Assembly (NCBI GenBank): GCA_016648135.1
Contig: JADDOH010023653.1
Coordinates: forward strand, 62,001-126,000
Reading direction: 5' to 3'
Length of the DNA: 64,000 bases
Source of the DNA: Agrypnia vestita
Lineage: Eukaryota > Arthropoda > Insecta > Trichoptera > Phryganeidae
Each line of letters opens with the position of its first letter. The first letter of the stretch is position 1. The translations under genes and the position numbers were made by a program. A model generated the notes under the pieces. The model was not told where the DNA came from, searched no databases, and worked only from the letters and a program-made list of their open reading frames with translations. Positions 1 through 9,514 of the stretch are shown piece after piece.

Positions 1-1234
1 TGATCAGTCAATTAAAATTAAGTAACCATAATTTTAACGTATAATCAATAAAATTTTACAATTTAACAAATCATATATATTTTACAAAATTTCGCACTAT
101 TTAATCTAATTATATTTAAAAAAATCATATCTTTAAATTTTTTAATGTCTAACTTGTATAAGATATTTTTGAACATGTGTCTCAATAATATTCTTACAAA
201 ATTCACCTTGTACCAAAATAAAACTAACTTGGTGGTCCTAACCTAATCTAACCTAACTTGGTGACCTTCTGAAACAAAGTTTAAATTCCTGAATATTTGA
301 TCATCAGAAGAATGTTCAAAATCGCTAACTGAATAAACAACAAAAACAAATATTTTACTATAATCTTGTTTTTCCTGACGATTTGTTGTTAGTTTACGTG
401 CATCGAATGGAAAATGGTGATAAAAACGTAGAAAGATATGTGCAGCATCGTCATTTCCTCACCATGTACTTAGCAGCACTTCGGGAGAATAGACTCCCAG
501 TTCCCAGGATGCTGATGGGATGCATATCAACTGTGGAACCTTCTGGTACATTCTAAGTATGTCAAAATGAACTGTCCTGCCTCCAAAAGTAAACTAGTTG
601 CAAGAAGTTCTATAATATGCAAAAGTCTGGACACGAAGACGCGTATAAATAAACATAAAGCCACCGGATTCGCTTTCCCGAGAAATTTAAAGAACTAAAA
701 TAATTATCTTTATTCTCTATCTATCTAATGTAATAACATTTATGTCTAATATAATAAAAATTACGCCTAGGAAGACCTCAGTGGTCAATCAAACTTTATT
801 TCTATACCAATGTTAAAAAATTTGTCCTAAGATATCGTTTAAGAGTAAAATTTTCAAGGTTGCATCATTTTCATGTTAATTAAATACCGCAAAGTGAACA
901 CCACAAATAAGTTTTAATAATCAAAATCATGTTTTAAAGTTTTGCGTTCATTGTCACTTTTTTTGCACGTGATAATTTAAAATTCTATCAATGTATGCTC
1001 TACGCAGGTGGTTTAAAATGTCGATACTTTGTCGGGCTCGCAGATTTTTGTTTTCCCTTTTTTATGAGCTTCGAAGACTACGAGAGCTACAAAGACTACC
1101 TATACGGAAGCTGCGAGCGCTTCAGTATAGTCTTTGTAGACGCAAGAGCTGCCTGCCATCTTGCCATCATTTTCGCAACTCATTCACAAATCGCATATCG
1201 TATAATACAGAGGTTTCATTAATCCAGCATTTAT
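1..1234. other. unassigned AT-rich DNA
   Basis: No supported gene. A short CCTAA-type run lies at 237-257 and an imperfect hairpin (AAAGACTA...TAGTCTTT) at about 1089-1133. Overlapping 75-82 codon frames at 991-1239 span this hairpin and have no recognisable domain. Confidence 0.5.
237..257. repeat. short interstitial telomere-like CCTAA run
   Basis: Four consecutive units, one with a C-to-T change, match the complement of the insect telomere repeat TTAGG. The tract is flanked on both sides by AACTTGGTG, so it sits between short direct repeats. This could be a repair scar or chance in AT-rich DNA. Confidence 0.35.
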
Positions 1235-1690
1235 TTTAATTGACCCATTTGTTAAAATTTTTGAAGATTGTTTGCCCTTGCAAATTGAGCAAACTGCTTC
1301 AGTTTGCTCAATTTCAGCAATTAGGCGTTGGATTACTGTTTTTAGTTCAGAAATTGTTCGTAGTTTGACAGTTTGACGGACAGTGGAGTTTACAAAACCT
1401 CAAAGGAAAAAATCGCATCCCATCAAATCGCATAAGGGGTCATGGTCTTCAGTGAGAATTACTTGCAAACTCTTTGATGTTCCTGGATTTTCGGCTGACC
1501 GCATAGGATGAGGACGCGGTTGTTCATAACCAAACCAGTTTTTACGATTTTTTTAATTTATCTTCGAATGATGGACTCATTAATTAAAACATGTACCTAT
1601 ACCAAGAATTCCACGACCTTTTCGAACATCTCAGCATTATTTTCGCCAAATTTGTAAAATGTTTCAGCAATATTTTTTTTTATTCTTACG
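1235..1690 (-). pseudogene. degenerate, internally deleted Tc1/mariner-like transposase
   Basis: Read on the minus strand, the segment begins with a helix-turn-helix-like stretch (ending near NESIIRR...KTGLVMNN). It then jumps to a late transposase stretch with CDFFL-stop-GF, corresponding to the DFFLWG motif of DDE transposases, and ends with ISELKTVIQRLIAEIEQ. Stops and frameshifts interrupt it, and the catalytic middle is missing. The copy at 59445-59915 has the same overall structure, so this is a family of deletion derivatives. Superfamily placement rests on motif resemblance only. Confidence 0.5.
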
Positions 1691-1703
1691 TCAATTCATT
1701 TTT

Positions 1704-3176
1704 ACTCCCTTTATATTAACTCGTGGCGTCTGCTTGCTTGCTTGCCGGCTTGCCGTCAAAAAAAACTTTGGATCGATTTTTGACCCTTTCCCGTGATCCA
1801 ATCGACCTGAAACTTGGCAAGTAGACTCGAGGCGACGATCAAGAAGATCAATCAAATTTCCGTTAAAAAAAAAAAAAAATTATAGTATAATTTCGGATAT
1901 TTAGAAATATTATTGTTTTTTTTCAAATTGGAATCTTTAGAAATTTTTTATTGGCAACGGCGGCCCCATAACGTCGCGGAATATTTTCTAAATTTGAATT
2001 ACTCCGTCGGTATTCATAATAGGTACTTCACTACGAATGTCGAAAATCTAAATTGACTGACAAATGTTTTTAGAATTTAATCTTCAAAGCATGAAGTCTC
2101 TTATCAAAGTTAAAAACATCTGACATTTTAGAAATATATTAAATTATTGTAAGTTTAGTGTTATGTTATATCTTTTAATTCGTCTTTAATTGTTGATATA
2201 TGTTACAAAGAAAGGGAGTATAATAAAAACTTGGTTTTTATGGGTTACTTTTTTACTTCCTTTCTTTTAACTCGTGGCGTCTGCTTGCTTGTTTCCTTGA
2301 CAAAAAAACTTTGGATCGATTTTTGACCCTTTTCCCGTGATCCAATCGAGCTTAAACTTTGCAAGCAGACTCGTGGCAACGATCAAGAAGATCTATCAAA
2401 TAAATCATTATAGTATAATTTTGGATTTTTCAAATTTTTAATGGTTTTTTCAAATTGGAATTATTACAAAAGTTACCAACGGCGGCCCGATAACGACACG
2501 GCATATTTAAAATTAGAATTACTCCGTTAGTAGGTATAATAGGTACTTCACTACGAATTTCGAAAATTTATGACAATTGGTTCACAAATGAGAGACACTT
2601 CGGTTTTTTGGGAAGAAATCAAATAATAAAGAGATATTTTTAGAGATTTCTGACATAAATATTTGTCTAGACATGTTTCATTTTCAGTCAATCAATTATT
2701 TAATTACATGATGGTAAACTTAATTTACAATGAAAAGGAGTAAAATAAAAACTTGGTTTTGATGGGTTAATTTTTTACTCCCTTTATAACTCGTGGTGTC
2801 TGCTTGCTTGACGAAAAAAATTTGGATCGATTTTTAACCCTTTTCCCGTGATCCAATCGAGCTGAAACTTTGCAAGCAGACTCATGGCGACGATCAAGAA
2901 GATCTATAAAATTTTCGTTAAAAAAAATTAATAAATTTTTTGATTTTTCAAATTTCTAATTTTTCATACAACTTTGTAAGTTGTATGAAAATATTTCAAC
3001 GCGTCCGGTAGACAAGAAACCTGATTATAGTATAATTTTGGATTTTTGAAAATATTTTATTGCTCCCTTTCGTAGCGTCGCTCGAACGAAGCCCAACGTT
3101 AAGCGCCAAACCAGTTTCCACTAGTAAATGAGAAAGGGAGTATAATAAAAACTTGGTTTTTATGGGTTACTTTTTT
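1704..3176 (+). repeat. three tandem copies of an unclassified interspersed repeat (family C)
   Basis: Units of about 551, 522 and 400 bp start at 1704, 2255 and 2777. Each begins with ACTCCCTTT...AACTCGTGGCGTCTGC, continues with TTTGGATCGATTTTTGACCC, and ends with AAAGGGAGTATAATAAAAAC. The beginning (ACTCCCTTT) and end (AAAGGGAGT) of each unit are inverted relative to each other. Related sequence occurs reversed at 6004-6370 and in part at 45130-45476. There is no coding capacity. It could be a non-autonomous DNA element or a dispersed satellite. Confidence 0.65.
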
Positions 3177-3308
3177 AAACACTTCAACGACAGCAGATGA
3201 AATTTGTCAAACATTTGGGTTACTAAATATAATATAAACGAATTGTGGGATACACAAATCTGGCATAGCACCCGAATACAAAAAAAAATTTACAGCTGTT
3301 TTAGCAGG

Positions 3309-3309
3309 T

Positions 3310-3337
<28 letters not shown>
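3309..3337. repeat. (TA)n microsatellite
   Basis: An uninterrupted TA run of about 14 units. It makes the YIYIYIYI stretch in an overlapping 63-codon frame, which is therefore not a gene. Confidence 0.9.
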
Positions 3338-3341
<4 letters not shown>

Positions 3342-3383
3342 CATATAAAACTTAATTTCTGCCTTTCTGTATATTATCCAACC

Positions 3384-3570
3384 ATTTATTTTTAGCGAAA
3401 TTTAAAATAAATTAAATTTTAATAAATATTATTATTAAGTTCTACGGGTTAAGTATTTTTATGTGTTACAGCTGTTTCGGCTTGTAAGGCCATTATCAAA
3501 CAGTGGATATACCACGTACAAACGACTTATTTATACAATTTTAAGTTACCCCTTCCCCTTTAGAGTAATT
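3384..3570 (-). repeat. Penelope-like element 3' arm
   Basis: This is the sense-orientation copy of the 187-bp arm, downstream of the GIY-YIG fragment. It carries the hammerhead-like block in minus-strand sense at about 3445-3510. Confidence 0.7.
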
Positions 3571-3703
3571 AGATATTTGTGGTGAAGCCCTGTAGTAATG
3601 TACGTTTTTTCCCGGGCACTTATCATTAAAGGTGCCTCGGTTAACGTTATGCTTAATTATCAAAATTCCCCGTTTTCTGCAAGTGTTATTTATAAATATT
3701 ATT

Positions 3704-4077
3704 TTAATTTATGTCCTTGATTATTGGTTTTTTAAAAATATTTAGAAGTGGAGAGAAGATCATTTTTTGTTGATTATTTAAAAGTTTAATATTTGGATCC
3801 TTTTTATATTTATTTATTTCTAGTTGCTCAAGTAAATTCATCCTAAAACCTTTTGTTTCTATATGTAAAGGTTTTGGTTCGTTATCACCTTGCGGGACGT
3901 GGTTTTCATTTAATAAATGGGCCGCAAATTTTGACTCTAAATTTTTATTTTTATAGCAGCGCATGTGTTCCGCGAATCTAGTTAAAAAAGACCTTCCCGT
4001 TTGTCCTATATATGTGGCATTGCAATCTTTATGATTACATATTAATTTGTATATGCCACTGTTTTCTAATTTAGGTG
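3704..4077 (-). pseudogene. Penelope-like GIY-YIG endonuclease domain (partial)
   Basis: The open frame runs from an in-frame stop in the right arm to a stop at 3704. It extends upstream of the first ATG (3964), so the element is truncated rather than starting there. It shows SGIYKLIC, then ATYIGQTGRSFLTRFAEH, the GIY...YIG pair followed by the G-R-S...R...H pattern of Penelope-type endonucleases. The tail KFAAHLLNENH resembles the family's usual HLL...NH segment. About 120 codons survive without an internal stop. In an intact element this domain nicks target DNA for retrotransposition. The reverse transcriptase is absent, so the piece is not expected to act alone. Confidence 0.7.
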
Positions 4078-4264
4078 AATTACTCTAAAGGGGAAGGGGT
4101 AACTTAAAATTGTATAAATAAGTCGTTTGTACGTGGTATATCCACTGTTTGATAATGGCCTTACAAGCCGAAACAGCTGTAACACATAAAAATACTTAAC
4201 CCGTAGAACTTAATAATAATATTTATTAAAATTTAATTTATTTTAAATTTCGCTAAAAATAAAT
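4078..4264 (+). repeat. inverted copy of the Penelope-like 3' arm
   Basis: Reverse complement of 3384-3570 with equal length and almost no differences, placed at the truncated 5' side. Such near-identity suggests a young insertion or correction between the arms. Confidence 0.7.
4136..4195 (+). ncRNA. hammerhead-ribozyme-like motif in the Penelope-like arm
   Basis: The block reads TTGATAA (4149-4155), then U, a GGC/GCC stem (4157-4159 with 4167-4169), GAAA (4170-4173), a self-complementary ACAGCTGT (4173-4180) and A4181. This fits hammerhead order: core CUGANGA, stem II, GAAA, stem III, U-H cleavage site. Stem I can pair TGT (4146-4148, approximately) with ACA (4182-4184) and GTAT (4136-4139) with ATAC (4192-4195) across an internal loop. 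Two core bases differ from consensus (C3 to U, G8 to A), which would keep a 3-8 base pair. Hammerheads are known in Penelope-like elements. Activity is not shown. An identical motif lies on the minus strand of the left arm. Confidence 0.5.
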
Positions 4265-5275
4265 ATGGAGTTCTACAAATTAAACACAAAAACCATAAAT
4301 AAATTATCCAACCAACTTATCAATTTACGCTCTTCGGGGTGCTGTGCAAATCAAAGACAAAATTATTACTTTTTGGACCTTGAAAAAATACAGCCGCAAT
4401 CTTTCCTACCCTAGATCACCTTTACCCCACTCCCGATGTAAATATTTTCATGCTATATTGAAGACCATTCTTTTCTTCGGTATAAATGAATAGTATATTA
4501 TTTTTAATGTAATCCATTTCAAATTTTACATATTTAGATTTCATGACTTTATTTATTTATAATCCCCCTTCACTTATCTGATCTCTAAATGTTTCATTCT
4601 CCGCCAACCTCGATCAAATCGGGATACATTATTATTATTAAGAATCCACGCAAAACAATTTCCACCCCTTCCCTTAAATCCCTTCTAAAATTATATATAA
4701 GTAATGTAAATGTGTAGGTACAAAAACACATTTTTTACAACAACAAAAAATATTTCCGACGTGAATCGCTGGGAATCTAGGGGTGTGAATCGCGGAATAG
4801 AAAAAAAATAATAGGGATGGGGAGGGATGATACGTAACAATTGTGGACTATAATTTGAGGGATGGGTGAAAAGAGAGAAAAGATCACTTCATAAATCTTG
4901 AATCTGAAGCACTTAAAATACCAATTGTGAACGCACGACAATTCGACGAAAGGTTACTTCGAGAAATTCGATATGCATAGGGACACAACACTCGACGATA
5001 GGTTTCGACTATACGTTTCGATAAGCCAATAGCAACAACTAGGTGTAGGCGAGTCGTGACGTAAACCGCCAGATTCGTCGCGCAACTGGCACCGAATGCA
5101 AATACCGAACATTAAATACAACAATAATAAGTTGCTATAATTTATGAGATTGCAATTGGATTTGAATCTGAAACATCGTAATCCAGTCCCTGGTGACTTT
5201 ACCGAGCTCAATAAGTTCATTGAATGGCAGTTACGACTGACAGCCAAATTAGAATGCTGAATGATCCTGTGAACC
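4265..5275. other. unassigned DNA
   Basis: No gene supported. A 111-codon minus-strand frame at 4954-5289 has no recognisable domain and is probably chance. Confidence 0.5.
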
Positions 5276-5279
5276 CGCT

Positions 5280-5471
5280 TTAAAAGCATTCCAGTCCCGA
5301 CAGTGACGATTCTAGCATTACCACATCACCGGAGAAATGAATAGGTCCTCTCGATGGCCGCAAATGTGACACCAGATCATTCGGATGTAAATTGAACGGT
5401 GCGGGAGCCACAAGACCTACATTTCTGTCCAACTTCGCTAACTTCAAGGTGATCTGGCTTAATCTTTCCAT
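5280..5471 (-). CDS. weak candidate first exon or small ORF, 63 codons
   Basis: The ATG at 5471 sits in CAACAAAATGG, close to the insect translation-start consensus. TATA-like sequence and AT-rich DNA lie upstream (5490-5560). The peptide MERLSQITLKLAKLDRNVGL continues through a proline-rich part to a stop at 5280. I do not recognise a domain. A TGGTAATG sequence in the frame could be a splice donor, making this an exon rather than a complete gene. Base composition is more even than in its flanks. No downstream acceptor or second exon could be identified, so chance remains likely. Confidence 0.22.
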   Translation of the reverse strand: MERLSQITLKLAKLDRNVGLVAPAPFNLHPNDLVSHLRPSRGPIHFSGDVVMLESSLSGLECF

Positions 5472-5475
5472 TTTG

Positions 5476-6000
5476 TTGCGGGGTAAACATCGATATATAT
5501 GTGGATAATTTTATAAATAAATCGCTCCACGAGTCTTCTTATCAAAATACATCATTCTTCATCGAGCATTGTCAGTTATTAAAGCCACTAACTAAACTAA
5601 AGCAAAAATGTTAATAACTAATATAAAATATTTGTCACAAACGCTAGCAGGACGCTACGCTACGCTGGATAGTGGTGTTTTAACGGCCTCAATTTGTGGC
5701 CGGAAAGACGTTTACGAAACTAATGCTGCTGTTAACATGCTAACACATGATTGCTATTATTTTATTTGTTACGAAAGGGAAATTTTAATTGGCATTTTTA
5801 TACAATTGAAGCAAATCAAATAGAATTTCAGCAATAATTAGAGATCGTATGTAGATAATTTGGATTAATAGAAACGGTGAGTTCATTCATATAGTAGTAT
5901 TTGTTATAGTATGAAATAGTTTAATAATTTTAAAAAATTTGGCAATATTTTTTATTGTTGTGACTAAATAATATATGGTAAATAAACATTGAGTACAAAA
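5476..6000. other. unassigned AT-rich DNA
   Basis: A 71-codon plus-strand frame (5608-5823) has no recognisable domain. Nothing else was seen. Confidence 0.5.
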
Positions 6001-6003
6001 CCG

Positions 6004-6370
6004 AAATTTAAATAAAAACTAACCCATAAAAACAAAGATTTTATTATACTGCCTTTCTCATTTCTATTGTTTCCAATTTGATATTCTATCAACATATAGC
6101 CGACTGATCGGACCCATGGCTCGAGTCAGATAAGTTGAAACAGGTTTCGCGCCTTCTCCACGGGCTCCTTTCTCATTTGTACGTTAATTTCGAAATATCC
6201 AAAATTATACTTTGTATAATAATAAAACAATTTTAAACGAAAATTTGTTATATCATTTTTATCATCGCCACGAGTCTACCTGATCGATTGGATCACGGGA
6301 AAAGGGTTAAAAATCGATCCAAAGTTTTTTCGGTAGACAAGCAGACGCTACGAGTTAAAAGAAAGGGAGT
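6004..6370 (-). repeat. reverse copy of interspersed repeat family C
   Basis: It contains the reverse complement of the family C landmarks: ATCGATCCAAAGTTTTTTC, GATTGGATCACGGGAAAAGG and ACGAGTTAAAAGAAAGGGAG. The outer ends (TACTGCCTTTCTC and GAAAGGGAGT) are imperfectly inverted. A single unit, unlike the triple array at 1704-3176. Confidence 0.65.
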
Positions 6371-6599
6371 GATAAAAATCCAGCCATGTTTGACGGGTTA
6401 TAGCTAACATTTTTTGTACTTGTAATTTCGAATGTATATACGTCCATCCGAAACATAGGAACCTGCACACAGCTTATAATTCTTCTAACCGTGTCTTTGT
6501 ACTGGTTTCTAAATGATATTAAAACTTGGCAGATTTGATGGTCGGTAAATATCGACAGCATTGGCTTGTTGTGTATCACCCCGAAGTGCATGTCCCGCC

Positions 6600-6900
6600 A
6601 GACCATCTTACGCGATTTCTAACGTGGTGGACAACAAAAAGTGCTGCTTTTACAGTTGCCGGCAAACTTCATGAAATTCTTTGGCTAAGTGGGGGAATGC
6701 GCAGAAGACGAAATTTGGGTCTCGTTGGTAGAAAGGTAGATGCGCAAACGTCCCCCCACTACGCCGCAGAATTTCAAGATGTTTGCCGGCTACTGTACGT
6801 GATATCCGTGCCAACTCCGGGGCGAGTTCGTGTACATAAGTTTGGTGCTCAAAGGAAATGCTTCGGGGCGGACGCGTTAACTTCAACAAATTACCTGCTC
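6600..6900. repeat. GC-rich foldback block
   Basis: Imperfect inverted arms of about 45-50 bp lie at 6655-6705 and 6748-6797 (GCCGGCAAACTTCATGAAATT against AATTTCAAGATGTTTGCCGGC, with gaps). They are separated by about 45 bp. The block keeps frames open on both strands (144 codons plus, 79 minus) because it is GC-rich and palindromic. No protein domain is recognised. Confidence 0.5.
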
Positions 6901-6999
6901 GTCAACCGAGTTACGTGCACCGATAGTTATGGAACTTGTCTCCCGTGCCCAGGTGTCTAGGAAGGAATCCAGTTTACAACTTCGTGACAATCCTATTAG

Positions 7000-8215
7000 C
7001 CAGAAACGTAACACGGGCGAAAAACTAATTTGAACGTATTCGTATTTTAACCAATGCAATCTTGAATAAACGGCCGTTGTTGATCTAAAAAATATTTTGA
7101 TTACGTGTGTAACCGAAGATTTATTGTGTGCATTTATTTCGTCAGCGTTCATATTAGAAATATATGTTAATAGATAACATATTTACTCAGCGGATAGCTC
7201 AGTCCCCAGTAAAATGTATAACTCAACGTATTGCAAATAGCGCGATGGAATATTTCTTTAACAGTTTTATAAAGAAATCACCCCATGTCAATACATTTTT
7301 AAGATATGTAATCTTTTCAATGGGTAATGTGAATTTGTAAACATATTTAACGGAGGCTTGAACTATTTTTTAACTTTTAGTTTTAATCATTTTATTTGAC
7401 TTGCATAAGAGCGAATGATTTTCATATTATATGAGTAACTTTGATGTTTTACAGAAAATAAGCGGGAAATATTGAAATAAATCGCGTGTGCGGTCGGGGA
7501 CCCCCGTCAGGAACGAAGTTCTTTAGGCTTTTTCTTCAATTCCGAATGAATTCAATATGGAGATCTAGATTGTTTATATTTGTATTTTCGTTACATAACG
7601 AAAAAGCGTTGTGCCCCCTCCATGCGACTCTCTCTCTAGGAAAATATAAAAAAATTACATATAAAATAGTGAATAATAAATTATATAAAAAAATACTTTT
7701 GTAAATCTTTTCGTATTGTATAATGGTAATTATTCACTTGTAGTAACTATAATAAGATACATAGGTATGTTAGAGCGTCGTGAGTTTGGCGTCATCAACG
7801 GCGGAAGGCGAAAGGAAAAAAATCACCAAAATATCGCCATCAAAACCAACGAACCGCGGCAGTTTCACGTGGAGGAGACATAACGCTTTTTTCTTACGTG
7901 ACGATTTCTACCAGGCAACTCCTACCGCAAGCCGCGTTAAGGAACTTTGTTCCAATATTTTAGTATATTTACTGTGAGACTGTTTACCTCTATAAATATT
8001 TATTTTAAGACATTGTAAGGACTTTGTAGGGGCCCACAGGAACAACTATGCATTAAATTGACCGCTAACATGCATGCATCGCCTTGGAAACAAATTTTCG
8101 GAATTCGTATACATTTTTCGTTGTAGGATCATACCCGAATTAAAGAATTACTCAGACTTAGAATATACCAATCGAATGAATAACAGTTTAATGGACTAAA
8201 TTTTTATTTATGTTT
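7000..8215. other. unassigned AT-rich DNA
   Basis: No feature supported. A 65-codon frame at 7780-7977 lacks an ATG start and any domain. Confidence 0.5.
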
Positions 8216-8515
8216 TGTTCCCCATGAGTTATATATTATATTTATTTATTTTAAGGTGTGTTAATTATTGTTTGTTTCCCTTTTAAATATGTTTTATATT
8301 TATTTTTTTGGTTTATTTTATCTTATTATCTTAATTATTTGGTACATTGGTTTAATTATCTTTATTTTACTTTATTATTAATTTGTTAAAGGTTTCTAAT
8401 TATTATTGTGTGGTTGTGTACTAATCATCATTTATATATATATTGTTCATTTCTATTGGTCATTTATCCAAAATATGTATTATTTCTATTATTTTTTAAA
8501 TTATTTACTACAAAA
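8216..8515 (+). repeat. dispersed AT-rich repeat also found at 46570-46850
   Basis: The two regions share an ordered set of words: TTATTTATTTTAA-GTGT, TTTTAAATATGTTTTA, TTTTTTTGGT, TTGTGTACTAAT or TTTGTACTAATT, and TTCATTTCTAT. Length is similar (about 290 bp). Low complexity makes the match uncertain. At the second site it lies upstream of a LINE remnant. Confidence 0.4.
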
Positions 8516-8749
8516 CGATCTATAATTTAGACAGAAATCTATTTGTGAAGTTCATTCCTAGCACATATTAAGCGGAAATAATATTAATACCACTTCGTTC
8601 GACTAACTAATTCGGTATAGTAAACATTTTTTTATTTGCACAAAAAGGTCTTTAAAGCTCGATTACTTCATGTATTACATTTAATCGTGTAGGCCATAAT
8701 TCCCTGCCTAAATTAAATGTTTTTATTAATCTTTGCAAAAAAAATGGAA

Positions 8750-8820
8750 TCTTTGTGTGTCACCACAAATTTATTTTTAACTAAATTCTTAAGCCAAGCA
8801 ACGCTGGGTACAAACAGCTA
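8750..8820 (+). mobile_element. Helitron-like family A 3'-end fragment
   Basis: The segment TTTTTAACTAAATTCTTAAG followed by CCAAGCAACGCTGGGTAC and ACAGCTAG, with T next, matches the end of the larger copy at 20830-21822. A CTAG end preceded by an imperfect GC-rich hairpin and followed by T is typical of Helitron 3' ends. Only the terminal ~70 bp can be recognised. Confidence 0.5.
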
Positions 8821-8824
8821 GTAT

Positions 8825-9280
8825 GTAATAATTTTGGTAATTTCACTTTCAACAATGTCAATGTGGATTCACACGATACATCAATAAAATTAAAGAAAAG
8901 ATAAGTTTTAAATGTGAAAGGAACCTTTTTAGAATTTTTACACGATAAAAATTACATTAATGTTTCAGCGATTATTTTTGATTAAGTGCAGTTCTTATAA
9001 TATGCTAATCGAAAAATGAATTCAGCAGCGTCATATTCCTATCCGATAAATAATATAAATTAAGTGAATGAATTAAAACGATTTTTAAATAATAAAAAAT
9101 TAATGTTTATTTTTAACCGAAACCAGTTACGAAAAATGAAATTGATGCAATTTCAAAAGTTAGCACTTCGCTTAAAGAATTTGGGTCCAGTAAAATTTTT
9201 AAACAAAATTTATTATTAAAGAGCTTAAGATATTTATAAATAATTATCATTGTATTTATTGTTTTAGATCTCGAGACTAG
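8825..9280. other. unassigned AT-rich DNA
   Basis: Nothing recognised. Confidence 0.5.
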
Positions 9281-9375
9281 AGATTATGATCCCGAATCTC
9301 GGGATCTCGGAACGTTTTTCTGGTCCCGCAATCCTGGGATTGAAAAACCCTAATCCCGGGATTTATGGGATCGAT
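9270..9375. repeat. cluster of short GGGATTC/CCCGGGAT-type words
   Basis: Repeated and palindromic words (CCCGAATCTCGGGAT, AATCCTGGGATT, AATCCCGGGATT, TATGGGATCG) form a small imperfect tandem block. It keeps a 74-codon frame open at 9286-9510, which shows no domain. It could be the edge of a DNA transposon. Confidence 0.4.
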
Positions 9376-9514
9376 ACAAAAATAATTTTAAAAGAAAATG
9401 GCGGCCCGTGCATCTCAGAAATATCTTATTTGCCGGCGCGCTGTGTGCCGGTCTGGCCGCACTTTATTTCACTTGCGCATAGACGTGCAAGTGAAAAAAG
9501 CGCGGATTGAGTCG

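Larger units (their letters stand above)
3384..4264 (-). mobile_element. 5'-truncated Penelope-like element with inverted terminal arms
   Basis: A minus-strand GIY-YIG fragment lies between two near-identical inverted arms of 187 bp (3384-3570 and 4078-4264). The arms are reverse complements from TTATTTTTAGCGAAATTT at the outer edge to the AGAGTAATT block at the inner edge. Penelope-like retroelements encode reverse transcriptase plus GIY-YIG endonuclease and often carry an inverted copy of their 3' end at a truncated 5' end. The reverse transcriptase part is missing here. The outer edges lack a clear target duplication. Confidence 0.7.

Noticed and set aside
1704..3176. CRISPR array or other spacer-repeat system
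   Set aside because: Units are ~0.5 kb tandem copies without unique spacers, and the DNA is eukaryotic.
3204..3395. 63-codon frame with YI repeats
   Set aside because: Generated by the TA microsatellite.
4954..5289. 111-codon minus-strand frame
   Set aside because: No domain and no plausible start context; likely chance.
6526..6960. 144-codon plus-strand frame
   Set aside because: It lies over a GC-rich palindromic block open on both strands and shows no domain.
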